Origin: Bacteroidales bacterium | Lineage (GTDB): Bacteria; Bacteroidota; Bacteroidia; Bacteroidales; VadinHA17 | Length of the DNA: 64,000 nt | NCBI GenBank assembly: GCA_009877105.1 | Contig: WXFD01000053.1 | Location: forward strand, 1 to 64,000 | Direction: 5' to 3' | In this document: piece after piece, positions 26,180-35,547 of the stretch | Position numbering within the stretch: the first letter of the stretch is position 1 | Layout of the letters: every line of letters starts with the position of its first letter | Notes under the pieces: model-generated | What the model was told of the DNA's origin: nothing | Seen by the model: the letters and a program-made list of their open reading frames with translations, nothing else | Database searches by the model: none | Translations under genes and position numbers: made by a program

Positions 26180-27106
26180 ATGCAAACAATACTTGGTGCC
26201 AGTGGTACAATAGGGAAGCTGCTGGCTAAGGAACTCGTACCCTATACTGACAGGATACGGCTCGTTAGCCGGAATCCGCGGAAAGTAAATGCCGGCGATG
26301 AACTTCATCCTGCTGATCTGTTGGAGGCAGGTGCCGCAGACAATGCGGTTAAGGGCTCTGATATTGTTTATCTGGTCGTTGGCCTGGAATACAAGCTTAA
26401 GGTATGGGAAGAACAATGGCCCGCCATAATGAATGCAACAATTTCGGCCTGCATTAAGCACAATGCGAAACTGGTGTTTTTCGATAATGTTTATATGTAT
26501 GACAGGAATTTCATGGCTGATATGACTGAAAGTACCCCTGTCAATCCGTCCAGTAAAAAAGGAGAAGTCAGGAGAAAAATCGCAGAAATGGTGATGGAAG
26601 CTGTCAGGGAAGGCAGGTTAAAGGCTCTTATTGCACGGTCGGCGGATTTTTACGGTCCCGGCAATGACAACAGTTTTGTGACTCAGATGATTGTGAAGAA
26701 TTTAGCAAGCGGAAAAAAAGCCATGTGGTTCATAAACCCTGATTTTAAACATACATTCACCTACACCCGGGATGCAGCGAAGGCTACTGCGCTCCTGGGC
26801 AACACTCCGGATGCATACGGGGAAATCTGGCATCTGCCTGCCGACAACAGGAGAATTACGGCAGGGGATCTGATCAGGATGTTTGCTTCCGAATTGAAAG
26901 CCAATCCCGGGATCACTGCCCTGCCGCGGTGGATGTTGTATCCGCTTGGACTTTTCATACCGGTGATGAAGGAAATGCCGGAAATGATGTACCAGTATGA
27001 CCGTGATTATTTTTTCAATTCATCCAAATTCACCGGACGTTTCGGTGTTTCGGCCACCCCTTACGAAGAGGGAGTGAAGGAAACCTGCATACTGTTCCGA
27101 AAATGA
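26180..27106 (+). CDS. NAD(P)-dependent epimerase/short-chain reductase-like protein
   Basis: This 308-residue Rossmann protein has the atypical SDR nucleotide-binding loop GASGTIGKLLAKEL at residues 6-19. Further SDR-like segments are DIVYLVVGLEYK, KLVFFDNVYMYD and ARSADFYGPG. The Tyr-x3-Lys site is not in its usual form, as in many extended SDRs annotated as NAD-dependent epimerases. The substrate is unknown. It is a single gene with no cotranscribed neighbour. Confidence 0.78.
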   Translation: MQTILGASGTIGKLLAKELVPYTDRIRLVSRNPRKVNAGDELHPADLLEAGAADNAVKGSDIVYLVVGLEYKLKVWEEQWPAIMNATISACIKHNAKLVFFDNVYMYDRNFMADMTESTPVNPSSKKGEVRRKIAEMVMEAVREGRLKALIARSADFYGPGNDNSFVTQMIVKNLASGKKAMWFINPDFKHTFTYTRDAAKATALLGNTPDAYGEIWHLPADNRRITAGDLIRMFASELKANPGITALPRWMLYPLGLFIPVMKEMPEMMYQYDRDYFFNSSKFTGRFGVSATPYEEGVKETCILFRK

Positions 27107-27436
27107 TACCCGGCATACAACACGGCAACAGGGTATGTTGACAGGGCCTTTCCCATCAGTGATCAGAGGTAACCCCGGTTTTTAAAAATGATCCACTGGT
27201 AAACAGGTAATACGAATCAGGTTTCTAAAGTTTGGAATGTTCTGAAGGTTCCCTATATTTCCATCAGGAAAGAATAATTGAAAAGCATAAACAGGTTTGT
27301 TGAAGCAACTCAATTTGTTTCAATAGCATGGCACCTTAGGCGGTTTCATTTCACCTCACCTGCGGTCCCCTGCAGGTAAACATTATCATTGTGTTATTGT
27401 TATTCTGTTAACAATAGGAACAGTAAACCCGGAGGT

Positions 27437-28393
27437 ATGGAAAGACAAATTCATAAGCGTAAGGTAGTAATAACAGGAGCCGGTTCGGTGGGGGCAACCT
27501 ATGCATATGCACTTGCCCAGAGCGGTGTTGCCGAAGAGATAGTTCTGCTCGACAGGAATGAAGAACTTCTGAAAGGGCAGGTCCTTGACCTGGTTCACGG
27601 TCAGCCTTTTTTCCCCACAGTTTCGATAAGGGCCGGCAATGATGACGATTATGGGGATGCGAGCCTTGTGGTGATTACTGCGGGATCGGCCCAGAAACCG
27701 GGTGAAACGAGATTGCAGCTTTTGCAGAAGAATGCAGGGATAGTAGGCAGTATTTCCGAAACTGTGGCGCGGAGCGGCTGCAGGGGAGTTATGCTGATTG
27801 TTACCAATCCGGTCGATGTGATGACCTATGTTGCATTCAGGTATTCGAGATGGTCAAGGAACAGGGTGATCGGCTCGGGTACCGTTCTCGACAGCGCAAG
27901 GCTGAGGCACTTTATCAGCCTGCATTGCGGGGTGGATCCGCACAGCGTTCATGGATATGTCCTGGGTGAGCATGGTGACAGTGAGTTCGCAGCCTGGTCA
28001 ATGATTCATATCGGGGGAATTCCGATAGACAAATACTGCAGTCATTGCGGAAAATGTGAAGGTTGGGATGAACAGAAGAAATTGTGGGAACAACAGGTCC
28101 GTGATTCGGCATATCATATAATTGATGCCAAGGGTTCCACTTACTATGCAGTGGGACTGGCCATGGTCAGGATTACATCATCCATACTCCGCAATCAGAA
28201 CAGCATGCTTACCGTTTCGGTGATCCCTGACGGCGAATACGGATTAAAAAACCTCGCAATAAGCATACCGTCAATAGTTTCGAGTGCCGGAGTTGCAGGG
28301 ATCACTTCCGTGCCGCTGCCCCAGGATGAACTTGAAAAATTATATAATTCAGCCTCTGTGATCAGAAAGGCCATTGAAGAGACAGGGATATAG
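27437..28393 (+). CDS. ldh: L-lactate dehydrogenase
   Basis: This 318-residue protein catalyses the NADH-dependent interconversion of pyruvate and lactate. It has the Rossmann loop VVITGAGSVGATYAYAL, the substrate Arg region GSAQKPGETRLQLL, IVTNPVDVMTYV, and the catalytic His in LGEHGDSEFAAW. A CxxCxxC insertion (CSHCGKC) sits in the region after it, as in some clostridial LDHs. The start was chosen at 27437 because GGAGG lies just before it, although the spacing is short; the frame extends 16 codons further upstream. A malate dehydrogenase is less likely given QKPGETR, which resembles LDH loops. Confidence 0.88.
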   Translation: MERQIHKRKVVITGAGSVGATYAYALAQSGVAEEIVLLDRNEELLKGQVLDLVHGQPFFPTVSIRAGNDDDYGDASLVVITAGSAQKPGETRLQLLQKNAGIVGSISETVARSGCRGVMLIVTNPVDVMTYVAFRYSRWSRNRVIGSGTVLDSARLRHFISLHCGVDPHSVHGYVLGEHGDSEFAAWSMIHIGGIPIDKYCSHCGKCEGWDEQKKLWEQQVRDSAYHIIDAKGSTYYAVGLAMVRITSSILRNQNSMLTVSVIPDGEYGLKNLAISIPSIVSSAGVAGITSVPLPQDELEKLYNSASVIRKAIEETGI

Positions 28394-28408
28394 ATCAGCC
28401 TGCCGGCT

Positions 28409-29941
28409 TCAGCCGTTCTGGAATATTTTCACAAGTTCAATACCGCTGTCCTTACCAAGGTTTCGTGAATATAGCTTGTCTGCCGGGTTATTCCAATGTT
28501 CATGAACGCCAAGGCTTTTTGGCATGGGTATGCCATCGCCGTTTGGAGTATAAACAATTCCGGCCGGCCAGTTTGCCGAATCCGCCGCCTGATGCAGATA
28601 ATCATCAACGCCCGGATCTATAATGTGAGCAACGGTATGCTCAGGATATGAGAACTCGGTTCTTAGAAAATCATATGCCACCGATTCAATGGCAACCGGA
28701 TCAAGTGAAAGGAGCAGTGATGAGCTCCAGTGATTGTTAAAGGGCGGCATCAGGAATTTCACAGGAAGCCCGTTCCAGTCCGTACCAGACCAGAGAGCAT
28801 CGAGTATGTAGAAAAGATTTTTGTCGCCGGTATATTTATTGCCCATTAGATCGACAAGCACCCTGTAATGCCCGTATCCCTTGCGGTTGCCGCCGGTGTT
28901 AAGGCCGGGATGGAGATGAGCCGCACTTCGTCTCGACTGCGTCCCGAAATGATTTTTTGCGCAAAGGGTGATGCCGGCCAATCCATGTCCTTTCATTGCT
29001 GCAAGGTTAATCAGGTATTCAGCTTCTTCAAGCACAGTGTAAATCTTATCCGACCCGGCATTACCCATTACTGACTTCCTGTCTGAATAGAAAATAAGGT
29101 CCTTTTTGCTTTCACCGCAGGTTATTCTTCCATGGGTTGCACCCATGCTCGAAAGATAATTCACACGGGGAAACTCCGAATGGTATTTGATATACTCATC
29201 CTGGTAAATATTCCGCATTGCGTCTCCTACGTAGATGGACTCCTGGGGAACACCAGCCACGTTAACAAGCTGACGCAGCATTGAGATCACAAGATGCGGC
29301 GATGTTTCACAGGCAAGAGGCAGCAGCTTTTCCTTCGGCCTGGCGTAATCAGGACCGATTTCCCCTGAAGCAGTGGTCCTGTTCAGCTTTATGTAAATCT
29401 TTTCTCCCTTGCTATAGGGAACGCTTCCCTTACCGCGCTTCCGGTTATGAAAGCGGAATACGGCATCCCAGGCATCATTAACATTTTCTTTTCCAGTCAT
29501 CGAACAGAGTCCGGCCAGGAGCATTTTATCCAGTATCTTCTGATCGGTGTTGTTATCCATGAACCATGCATCGTATTTTTCCGCCGGGTTGGCACCCGTA
29601 ACAGGTTTATTGGCACAGGCTGGATTTGTACAGGAAGGGTTCCACACCCAGCTGACCCTGCCGGGCATTATACCCTGGCCTGTCCCGACGGGCCGGTTCG
29701 GGATATAAAGATCTTCAGGCAGCAGATCCGGCAGCCACTGGTCGGTCCCCCCTTTGAGATTGTTTTCCCATGGAAGATCCCTGACATTTCCCTGGGCCCT
29801 CACGGCTGACAGGAACAGGCTCCACTGAACCGGTACCAGTATCAGGCCTTTCAGAACTTTGCGCCTGCTGATCATATTTGGCCGTGATCCGGCTGAAGCG
29901 CCAGACTGCGATCCTTTCTTCGAAGCTTTGTTCTTTTCCAT
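28409..29941 (-). CDS. DUF362 protein with twin-arginine-type signal
   Basis: This protein is about 510 residues long. The start was taken at MEKNKASKK (29941), because the longer frame to 30055 overlaps the neighbouring gene. A signal with SRRKVLKGLILVPV resembles a Tat motif (SRRxxLK). The DUF362 region is recognisable by YIKLNRTTASG, INLAAMKGHGLAGITLC and KNHFGTQSR. Such proteins often bind Fe-S clusters, but the typical ferredoxin motif is not evident here. Its function is unknown. It lies 59 bases after the metallo-beta-lactamase-fold gene, in the same direction, so an operon is likely. Confidence 0.75.
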   Translation of the reverse strand: MEKNKASKKGSQSGASAGSRPNMISRRKVLKGLILVPVQWSLFLSAVRAQGNVRDLPWENNLKGGTDQWLPDLLPEDLYIPNRPVGTGQGIMPGRVSWVWNPSCTNPACANKPVTGANPAEKYDAWFMDNNTDQKILDKMLLAGLCSMTGKENVNDAWDAVFRFHNRKRGKGSVPYSKGEKIYIKLNRTTASGEIGPDYARPKEKLLPLACETSPHLVISMLRQLVNVAGVPQESIYVGDAMRNIYQDEYIKYHSEFPRVNYLSSMGATHGRITCGESKKDLIFYSDRKSVMGNAGSDKIYTVLEEAEYLINLAAMKGHGLAGITLCAKNHFGTQSRRSAAHLHPGLNTGGNRKGYGHYRVLVDLMGNKYTGDKNLFYILDALWSGTDWNGLPVKFLMPPFNNHWSSSLLLSLDPVAIESVAYDFLRTEFSYPEHTVAHIIDPGVDDYLHQAADSANWPAGIVYTPNGDGIPMPKSLGVHEHWNNPADKLYSRNLGKDSGIELVKIFQNG

Positions 29942-30000
29942 TTCAGGTAATTTAGATAATGTTTTGCCTTGCTCAAAAATACAAAAAATCACTGCAGTTG

Positions 30001-31071
30001 TTATTTGCCGGCAGCAACGTAATGATATTTCTCCCCCGGGGCCATCTGTATCCATGGATAGGCCGGATCATCGCCCAGCCTGATATAATTCAGCCAGAAT
30101 GGTTCACGGTGATCGATGCTGTGATTCAGTTCATTTTCATGCCCCGGTATTATCAGCCGTGGCCTGAAACCCTTTGCCAGCCTTGATTCGGGGAAATATG
30201 ACCAAGAATTCATCATGAGCACATCAATATGATAACTGTCACCAATTTTATCTATCCATTTCAGATCATCAGCATTGGACTGGTCTCCGGTATGGGTAAA
30301 GCACATACCTTCAGGCGTAAATACAAGGTATACGTTGTTCAGAATGTCGGCTCCCTGATGGCCGGGACAGGCAACCACTTTGAGATTCAATTGCTTATGA
30401 GGCAGGTAAATATCATGGATCTTATCAGTGCTTCTATCGGGGTGCAGGATAGCGGCATACAGGGGCAGTTGTTCCCAGAGCCCGGGCGGTGTTATAACCG
30501 GCTTGTTCTGTGCAATAAATGCGCCGGCAACCCAGTCGTCAGCATGATCATTATGATAATGGCTGATGAAAAGAATGTCAACCACATTGATCAGGTTGCC
30601 AATCAGTTCTTTACTGAATGCAAAGTCCTCATTTCCCGGAATGCCTCTCTGAATGTCGAATCCAATTGTTGCCGACGGGGTTTTTATGATGAAGGTGTGA
30701 TTGTACAGCTTCCAGATCAGGGCGCCTGAGTTTACCTTTGATGCACTGATTTCCCGTATTGCATTTTCAATCCTCTCCTTGTAAAAGGACTGAACTGCCG
30801 GCCTGAACTGGGCTTTTTCCTCATGGAGAACATTGTCAATCATCAGGAGGGCCATTTTTCGTGTCAGGTTTTCCTGCAGTGCCGGAGGATTGAGCTTTAA
30901 GGCATCACTTGCAAGGTCCAGGGTTATTTTGGCCTGCTGATTCAAAAAACCGTCGATATCCCCCCACCAGTCGGTCTTGTTAACAGACGGAGGCTGCACG
31001 ACGTTCTGCGAGAAAAGACACATATTAACCATGCCTGTAAGTACTGCTGCAACTAGCTTTTTCATAATCAA
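30001..31071 (-). CDS. Secreted metallo-beta-lactamase-fold hydrolase
   Basis: This 356-residue protein starts with a signal peptide (LVAAVLTGMVNMCLFS). The MBL-fold metal motif HxHxDH is intact in LFISHYHNDHADDW. Further metal ligands are His in VVACPGHQGADIL, Asp in FTHTGDQSNADD and His in LIIPGHENELNHS. The N-terminal 130 residues are helical and unassigned. The substrate is unknown; the family includes lactonases and phosphodiesterases. It starts at 31071 or two codons later. It is the first gene of a two-gene unit with the DUF362 protein. Confidence 0.85.
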   Translation of the reverse strand: MIMKKLVAAVLTGMVNMCLFSQNVVQPPSVNKTDWWGDIDGFLNQQAKITLDLASDALKLNPPALQENLTRKMALLMIDNVLHEEKAQFRPAVQSFYKERIENAIREISASKVNSGALIWKLYNHTFIIKTPSATIGFDIQRGIPGNEDFAFSKELIGNLINVVDILFISHYHNDHADDWVAGAFIAQNKPVITPPGLWEQLPLYAAILHPDRSTDKIHDIYLPHKQLNLKVVACPGHQGADILNNVYLVFTPEGMCFTHTGDQSNADDLKWIDKIGDSYHIDVLMMNSWSYFPESRLAKGFRPRLIIPGHENELNHSIDHREPFWLNYIRLGDDPAYPWIQMAPGEKYHYVAAGK

Positions 31072-31267
31072 GTTCCATAAAATTTCCCGACCGTGATATT
31101 GCTCCGGTTAAAAGGCAAGTTATAAAAAATCGGGAGCTTTGGCAATTATCAGGTTAATTCGTTAGAATGGATGAACTGACTTGCACTGAAGGGTACAATT
31201 CCGATCCATGGAATAGAGTCTTTGTAATAATTTTTGATTTAATTTTATTGAACAAAATACTTTTCAA

Positions 31268-31876
31268 ATGAAAAAACTACTTTTTCTTTTGCTCATTTTT
31301 CCGGTGACGGGTTTGGCCCAGACAGGGAAAGATATTTTCAATCCGGAAGTTCCGATGGTCTTTTTTGGAATTGATTTTACAAAAGTTCAGTTTACCAGGG
31401 CAGATGATTTTACCAATAAACCTGAAATTCTGAGATTTTTCGTGGATGCAAATAATCTTATTGATCATGGGTCATTGAGGAATCAGGTAAGCAGACAGCT
31501 TGAGAGGAAATCAGTAGAATGGGATCTTTCGTATGTCACCGCCGGCAACTCCGTGGTTGACTGGAGAAATGTGTATTCAGACAATATTGATTATGTTGTT
31601 CCCGAAGATGAGTTAAACAACATGGTGAAAAATCTGAAGGTTGATCAGAAAAAATACAATGACTTCATTGGCATGGTTCTGATTGAGGAGAATTGCTGCA
31701 AGGCAAAACCACTTCAGACTATCACCTGTTTGTTTTTCAGGGTCAATGATCTGACAGTTCTTTTTGCGGAAAGGTATAAAATGAAACCCGGAGGAATCGG
31801 TTTCATGAATTACTGGGGTGTAAATCATAACATGATACTGGCCAGAATAGGCAGGTTAAAAAAGGCGGTTGGCTGA
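31268..31876 (+). CDS. Exported hypothetical protein
   Basis: This 202-residue protein has a clear signal peptide (LLFLLLIFPVTGLAQ). The mature part is mixed alpha/beta and begins GKDIFNPEVPMVFFGIDFTK. No catalytic or binding motif is visible. I recall similar small exported Bacteroidota proteins with a FGxDF strand but no function. A paired CC (ENCCKAKPL) may form a disulfide. Confidence 0.65.
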   Translation: MKKLLFLLLIFPVTGLAQTGKDIFNPEVPMVFFGIDFTKVQFTRADDFTNKPEILRFFVDANNLIDHGSLRNQVSRQLERKSVEWDLSYVTAGNSVVDWRNVYSDNIDYVVPEDELNNMVKNLKVDQKKYNDFIGMVLIEENCCKAKPLQTITCLFFRVNDLTVLFAERYKMKPGGIGFMNYWGVNHNMILARIGRLKKAVG

Positions 31877-31958
31877 TTTCAGATTAAGTATTCCCTGACC
31901 GTATATCGGTTTTTTATTTTTGAAGGGAGGGATTTTAAACAGGTTTGTTGTCTATACC

Positions 31959-32870
31959 CTAATTTTCAGGTTTGGAGGTTGCCACTACCAGATTGTCATA
32001 CCATATAGTTTGTTCAATGGGAGAACCTGGTCCTATCCAGGGTGCTATGACAAGCTGATTGAATTTCATGTCGTGATTCTGTGCGGTCCGGTACATGATA
32101 TGATCCAGGTCGAAGATAAGCTCCCCGTCAAGCCAGTACTTCATAATACCGTCAGCAACACCCTTTCCTGCAACAACACTGTTCAGCCTGTAAAATACTT
32201 CAATCCTGTGCCATTCCCCTCTGGAAATAACTTTTCCGGATGCGGTCCATACCTTGCCGTTGTTATATGTGCCGCCCCCGGCATCGTAACAGTCACCTTT
32301 CCCGTAGCCGTCACTATCACCATTGCAACCCATTAGCGAACGATTTTCAGTGGTGCTGACCAGGTTTACCCCAATCCTGGCCTGGTCAATGTTCTGCCCG
32401 TCCTGCAATGCGACGCGCGGTTTTCCTGCACTATTTTCAATATAGGTGGTTAACCTTGTGAAAGCCGGTCCCGACCAGGTATCGTTTTTGTTTGTCAGAA
32501 CATGTATCTCATGCGGATGATATGAAACACCTGAACCCTGCCAGTTTTGACTGTATTTTACATTAAATGCAACGTACAGTGTGCCGGATTCATCAAAGAG
32601 TTTTCGCATGGCCCCGCCCTGAACCGGGGCAGTACCACCCTTAAGAAACCGCATCTGCAGCGACCGGCTGCTGCCGGGGAGATTATCAGTTGTCGAAAAT
32701 GCCGGGTTTGTATTATCATACCAGCCCTTTGAAGCCAGATCAGTGCTTTCAAAATCCTCCGTGAAAAGGATTTCTGCGGGAGAATCCTTGCCCGGATTCG
32801 GATCGCCTTTAACACTGCATGAAACCAGCAGCGACATTATGATAAAAAGGAAAGGATGCATTGCAGTCAT
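31959..32870 (-). CDS. Lipoprotein with jelly-roll (lyase/lectin-like) domain
   Basis: This 303-residue protein has a lipoprotein signal (IIMSLLVSC, Cys18). The mature protein reads as a concanavalin-like beta-sandwich: EDFESTDLASKGWYDN, GTLYVAFNVKYSQNWQGSG, SRGEWHRIEVFYRLN, YWLDGELIFDLDHIMYRT and TIWYDNLVVA. This architecture fits polysaccharide lyases (PL13/14/20-like) or carbohydrate-binding proteins. Catalytic residues cannot be assigned. It is probably surface- or periplasm-exposed. Confidence 0.65.
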   Translation of the reverse strand: MTAMHPFLFIIMSLLVSCSVKGDPNPGKDSPAEILFTEDFESTDLASKGWYDNTNPAFSTTDNLPGSSRSLQMRFLKGGTAPVQGGAMRKLFDESGTLYVAFNVKYSQNWQGSGVSYHPHEIHVLTNKNDTWSGPAFTRLTTYIENSAGKPRVALQDGQNIDQARIGVNLVSTTENRSLMGCNGDSDGYGKGDCYDAGGGTYNNGKVWTASGKVISRGEWHRIEVFYRLNSVVAGKGVADGIMKYWLDGELIFDLDHIMYRTAQNHDMKFNQLVIAPWIGPGSPIEQTIWYDNLVVATSKPEN

Positions 32871-33212
32871 ATATGTTTAATAATATTTCTTCATGCAATA
32901 TAATATTTTGTTTGTAATTCCAATGTGCGACAACTTCCTGTTTGCGGTTGATTTTCAACCCTGGATGCCACCGGTTTATGGAATAATCTGTTCAATTCTG
33001 AACAGGATAATACTTTAATAGTAAAGAAAATCCGGGATTCCTGATTGCATTTACGGGGTGTCCTGTTATCCGGATTGTACCGGGGCCGCCGGAAATCACA
33101 TAAATTCAGCTGGTTAATAATGCCGGTAGCATTTCTTACGGACAAATAATTATCATACTTCCGGGCAACTGTCATAATGTTTTTTATTTTTGAATAAATT
33201 ATTTCAGGGACC
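32871..33212. promoter_or_regulatory. Intergenic region between divergent lipoprotein genes
   Basis: This 342-bp stretch separates two divergently transcribed exported-protein genes. A plus-strand -7-like element TATTTTTG is at 33185-33192, 20 bases before the start at 33213, but no TTTG stands at the correct distance. Nothing else was recognised. Confidence 0.35.
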
Positions 33213-34004
33213 ATGAAACAACAGAAAATTTTTCACGCCGGAAACCTTATTCTCTCCTGCCTTCTGATCCTGTTCCTCACTCATTGTGCTCATCATACGC
33301 CTGTTGTAGGGCTCGACAACTGGTTCAACCATGAGATAAATGCCGAAACCGGCCAGCCTTTCCATTATCTGTGGACAGACAGGGAATTCAGTGGTTATTC
33401 GAGGTGGGGTGAAATATTCACTTCCTCCGGCGCCGAAATCACAACTGTAGGGAAGCCGCTGAAAGATGTCCTCAGTAAAATAGACGTTTATATAATAGTG
33501 GATCCGGATACAACGTCTGAGTCAAAATCACCGAACTATATCGGGGATGATGATATCAGGGTAATTACGGAATGGGTTGAAAAAGGAGGCGTTCTTGCGG
33601 TCCTTGCCAATGACGCTCCCAATTGCGAATTCACCCATCTGAATAAGCTGATGAGAAATTTCGGAATGAGCTTCAATCATGTAACCCTGCATCCTGTTAC
33701 CGGGACTGACTATGAAATGGGTGCCAGTACGCAGTTGCCGGATCATCCTCTTTTTAAAGGCGTTGACAAGATATATATGAAGGAAATTTCAGATATTAAT
33801 ATTTCCGGAAAGGCAAAACCTGTTCTTGTTGAAGAAGGGAAAGTTTTGGTTGCAGAAGTTAATTACGGGAAAGGTTATGTTTTTGCCATCGGTGATCCCT
33901 GGATCTATAATGAATATATTGACCATGATCTTCTGCCCGAAAGTTTCCAGAACAGGAAAGCAGCTGAAAATCTGACAAATCTCCTTCTTGGAAAAGTAAA
34001 ATGA
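33213..34004 (+). CDS. DUF4350-like lipoprotein
   Basis: This 263-residue protein has a lipoprotein signal (LLILFLTHC, Cys25). It resembles the class I glutamine-amidotransferase-like domain that is often fused to or next to GH88/GH105 unsaturated-uronyl hydrolases (GLDNWFNHE, FHYLWTDREFSGYSRWGEIF, DVYIIVDPDT, GGVLAVLANDAPNCEFTHLN). Here the hydrolase domain is absent and none is adjacent. The usual catalytic Cys of amidotransferases is not obvious. Its function is unknown. Confidence 0.6.
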   Translation: MKQQKIFHAGNLILSCLLILFLTHCAHHTPVVGLDNWFNHEINAETGQPFHYLWTDREFSGYSRWGEIFTSSGAEITTVGKPLKDVLSKIDVYIIVDPDTTSESKSPNYIGDDDIRVITEWVEKGGVLAVLANDAPNCEFTHLNKLMRNFGMSFNHVTLHPVTGTDYEMGASTQLPDHPLFKGVDKIYMKEISDINISGKAKPVLVEEGKVLVAEVNYGKGYVFAIGDPWIYNEYIDHDLLPESFQNRKAAENLTNLLLGKVK

Positions 34005-34093
34005 AGACTCTGATGAATTTTCCCGGAAATTGGTTTATCATGATAATTCTTCCATACACCATATGTGTTTAACCAAGTCTCAACAAATTATAC

Positions 34094-35362
34094 ATGAAAA
34101 AATTCAGTTACATACAAATTGCGGCACTTCTGTTATTGTCTTTATCCTGTACTGAAAAGGAAGTAAAACAGCTTATTGCAGGATCACCCGAATCGGTTAA
34201 AGTTTCGTCTGAACGACTCGGGCGGATTGATTCGATGCTTATCGGCAGCATCAGGGAAGGATGGATTGCCGGGGCTGTCGGGTTCATTGCCAGGGATGGG
34301 AAGATAGTCTACGACAGGGCATTCGGCGTGAGTGATATCAAATCCGGGACACCTATGAAGACAGATGACATATTCAGGATAGCCTCCCAGACTAAAGCCA
34401 TTACAAGCATCGGGCTGATGATGTTGTTTGAGGAGGGAAAATTCCTCCTGGATGATCCGGTGTCAAAGTATATTCCTGAGTTTTCAAACCCTGTTGTCAT
34501 TGAGAAGTACAACCCGAAGGATACAACATATACTACTGTTCCGGCCAACAGGGAAATTACCATACGTAATCTCCTGACACATACCTCGGGGATTGAATAC
34601 GCGGTGATAGGATCACCCATGATGCGGGCTATTTATGCCAAAGGCGGGATAACGGGCGGTTTCGGGAATGACAAAATAACAATCGGAGATGATATCAGAT
34701 TGCTTGGAAAGTTACCATTGCTTCATAATCCGGGAGAAAGATACACTTATGGATTGAATGTTGACGTGATTGGCTATCTGATTGAAGTCCTTTCGGGCAA
34801 AAACCTTGATAAGTTCCTCAGGGAACGAATTTTTGAACCATTGGGGATGGCCGATACGTGGTTTTATCTCCCTGCCTCAAAAAAAGGCAGGCTGGTGGAA
34901 GTGAACACTGAGGATGCTGAAGGCAGGGTGAAATCAATGCCCCAGGAGGCGGAAAACTATCCGCTTCTGGAAGGTACTTACTTTGCAGGAGGAGCCGGTC
35001 TGAGTTCAACCGTGAAGGATTATGCAATATTCCTCCAGATGCTGCTGAACAAGGGAGAGTACAATGGCAGAAGGCTGCTTGCCCGCCGCACCGTTGAGCT
35101 GATTACGTCAAACCAGATAGGGGAACTCGATCTGGACAAGAACAAGTTCGGACTGGGTTTCCAGATCACGACTGAGGAAGGACAGGCCCAGCTTGGTGTC
35201 TCGGAAGGTTCATTTTCATGGGGCGGATATTACGGAACCGCTTATTGGGCTGATCCGAAAGAGAGACTGGTTGGTCTTATCTTCCTGCAGCAGTACCCGT
35301 TAAGCCACGGCGAAATAGCTGACAAGTTCAAGGCAATGGTTTATCAGGCCCTGACCGATTAG
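34094..35362 (+). CDS. Beta-lactamase-family serine hydrolase (EstB-like) lipoprotein
   Basis: This 422-residue protein has a lipoprotein signal (LLLLSLSC, Cys19). The class C beta-lactamase/DD-peptidase fold is shown by SxxK in RIASQTKAITSIGLMMLF, NLLTHTSGIEY and the Tyr-motif region RYTYGLNVDVIGYLIE. The C-terminal segment GGYYGTAYWADPK replaces the KTG box. The architecture fits the EstB/serine hydrolase branch rather than true beta-lactamases. The substrate is unknown. Confidence 0.87.
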   Translation: MKKFSYIQIAALLLLSLSCTEKEVKQLIAGSPESVKVSSERLGRIDSMLIGSIREGWIAGAVGFIARDGKIVYDRAFGVSDIKSGTPMKTDDIFRIASQTKAITSIGLMMLFEEGKFLLDDPVSKYIPEFSNPVVIEKYNPKDTTYTTVPANREITIRNLLTHTSGIEYAVIGSPMMRAIYAKGGITGGFGNDKITIGDDIRLLGKLPLLHNPGERYTYGLNVDVIGYLIEVLSGKNLDKFLRERIFEPLGMADTWFYLPASKKGRLVEVNTEDAEGRVKSMPQEAENYPLLEGTYFAGGAGLSSTVKDYAIFLQMLLNKGEYNGRRLLARRTVELITSNQIGELDLDKNKFGLGFQITTEEGQAQLGVSEGSFSWGGYYGTAYWADPKERLVGLIFLQQYPLSHGEIADKFKAMVYQALTD

Positions 35363-35547
35363 ACGGAAGTGATGGCAGATCCTGAAAGCCGATAATAACC
35401 GGTGAAAGTAAATGAATGATATTTATACTGCTGAACATGTACCAGGGAAGTGGCGGGAATCTCAGCCGTAAGTGACAGATATCCCTGATTTTTTGTACAG
35501 TTGATAATTCTATAGAACAAGGTAGATTATTATTTTAAAAAGATCCG

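Noticed and set aside
32891..33214. 107-codon minus-strand frame between two lipoprotein genes
   Set aside because: No recognisable family, and it occupies the divergent promoter region.
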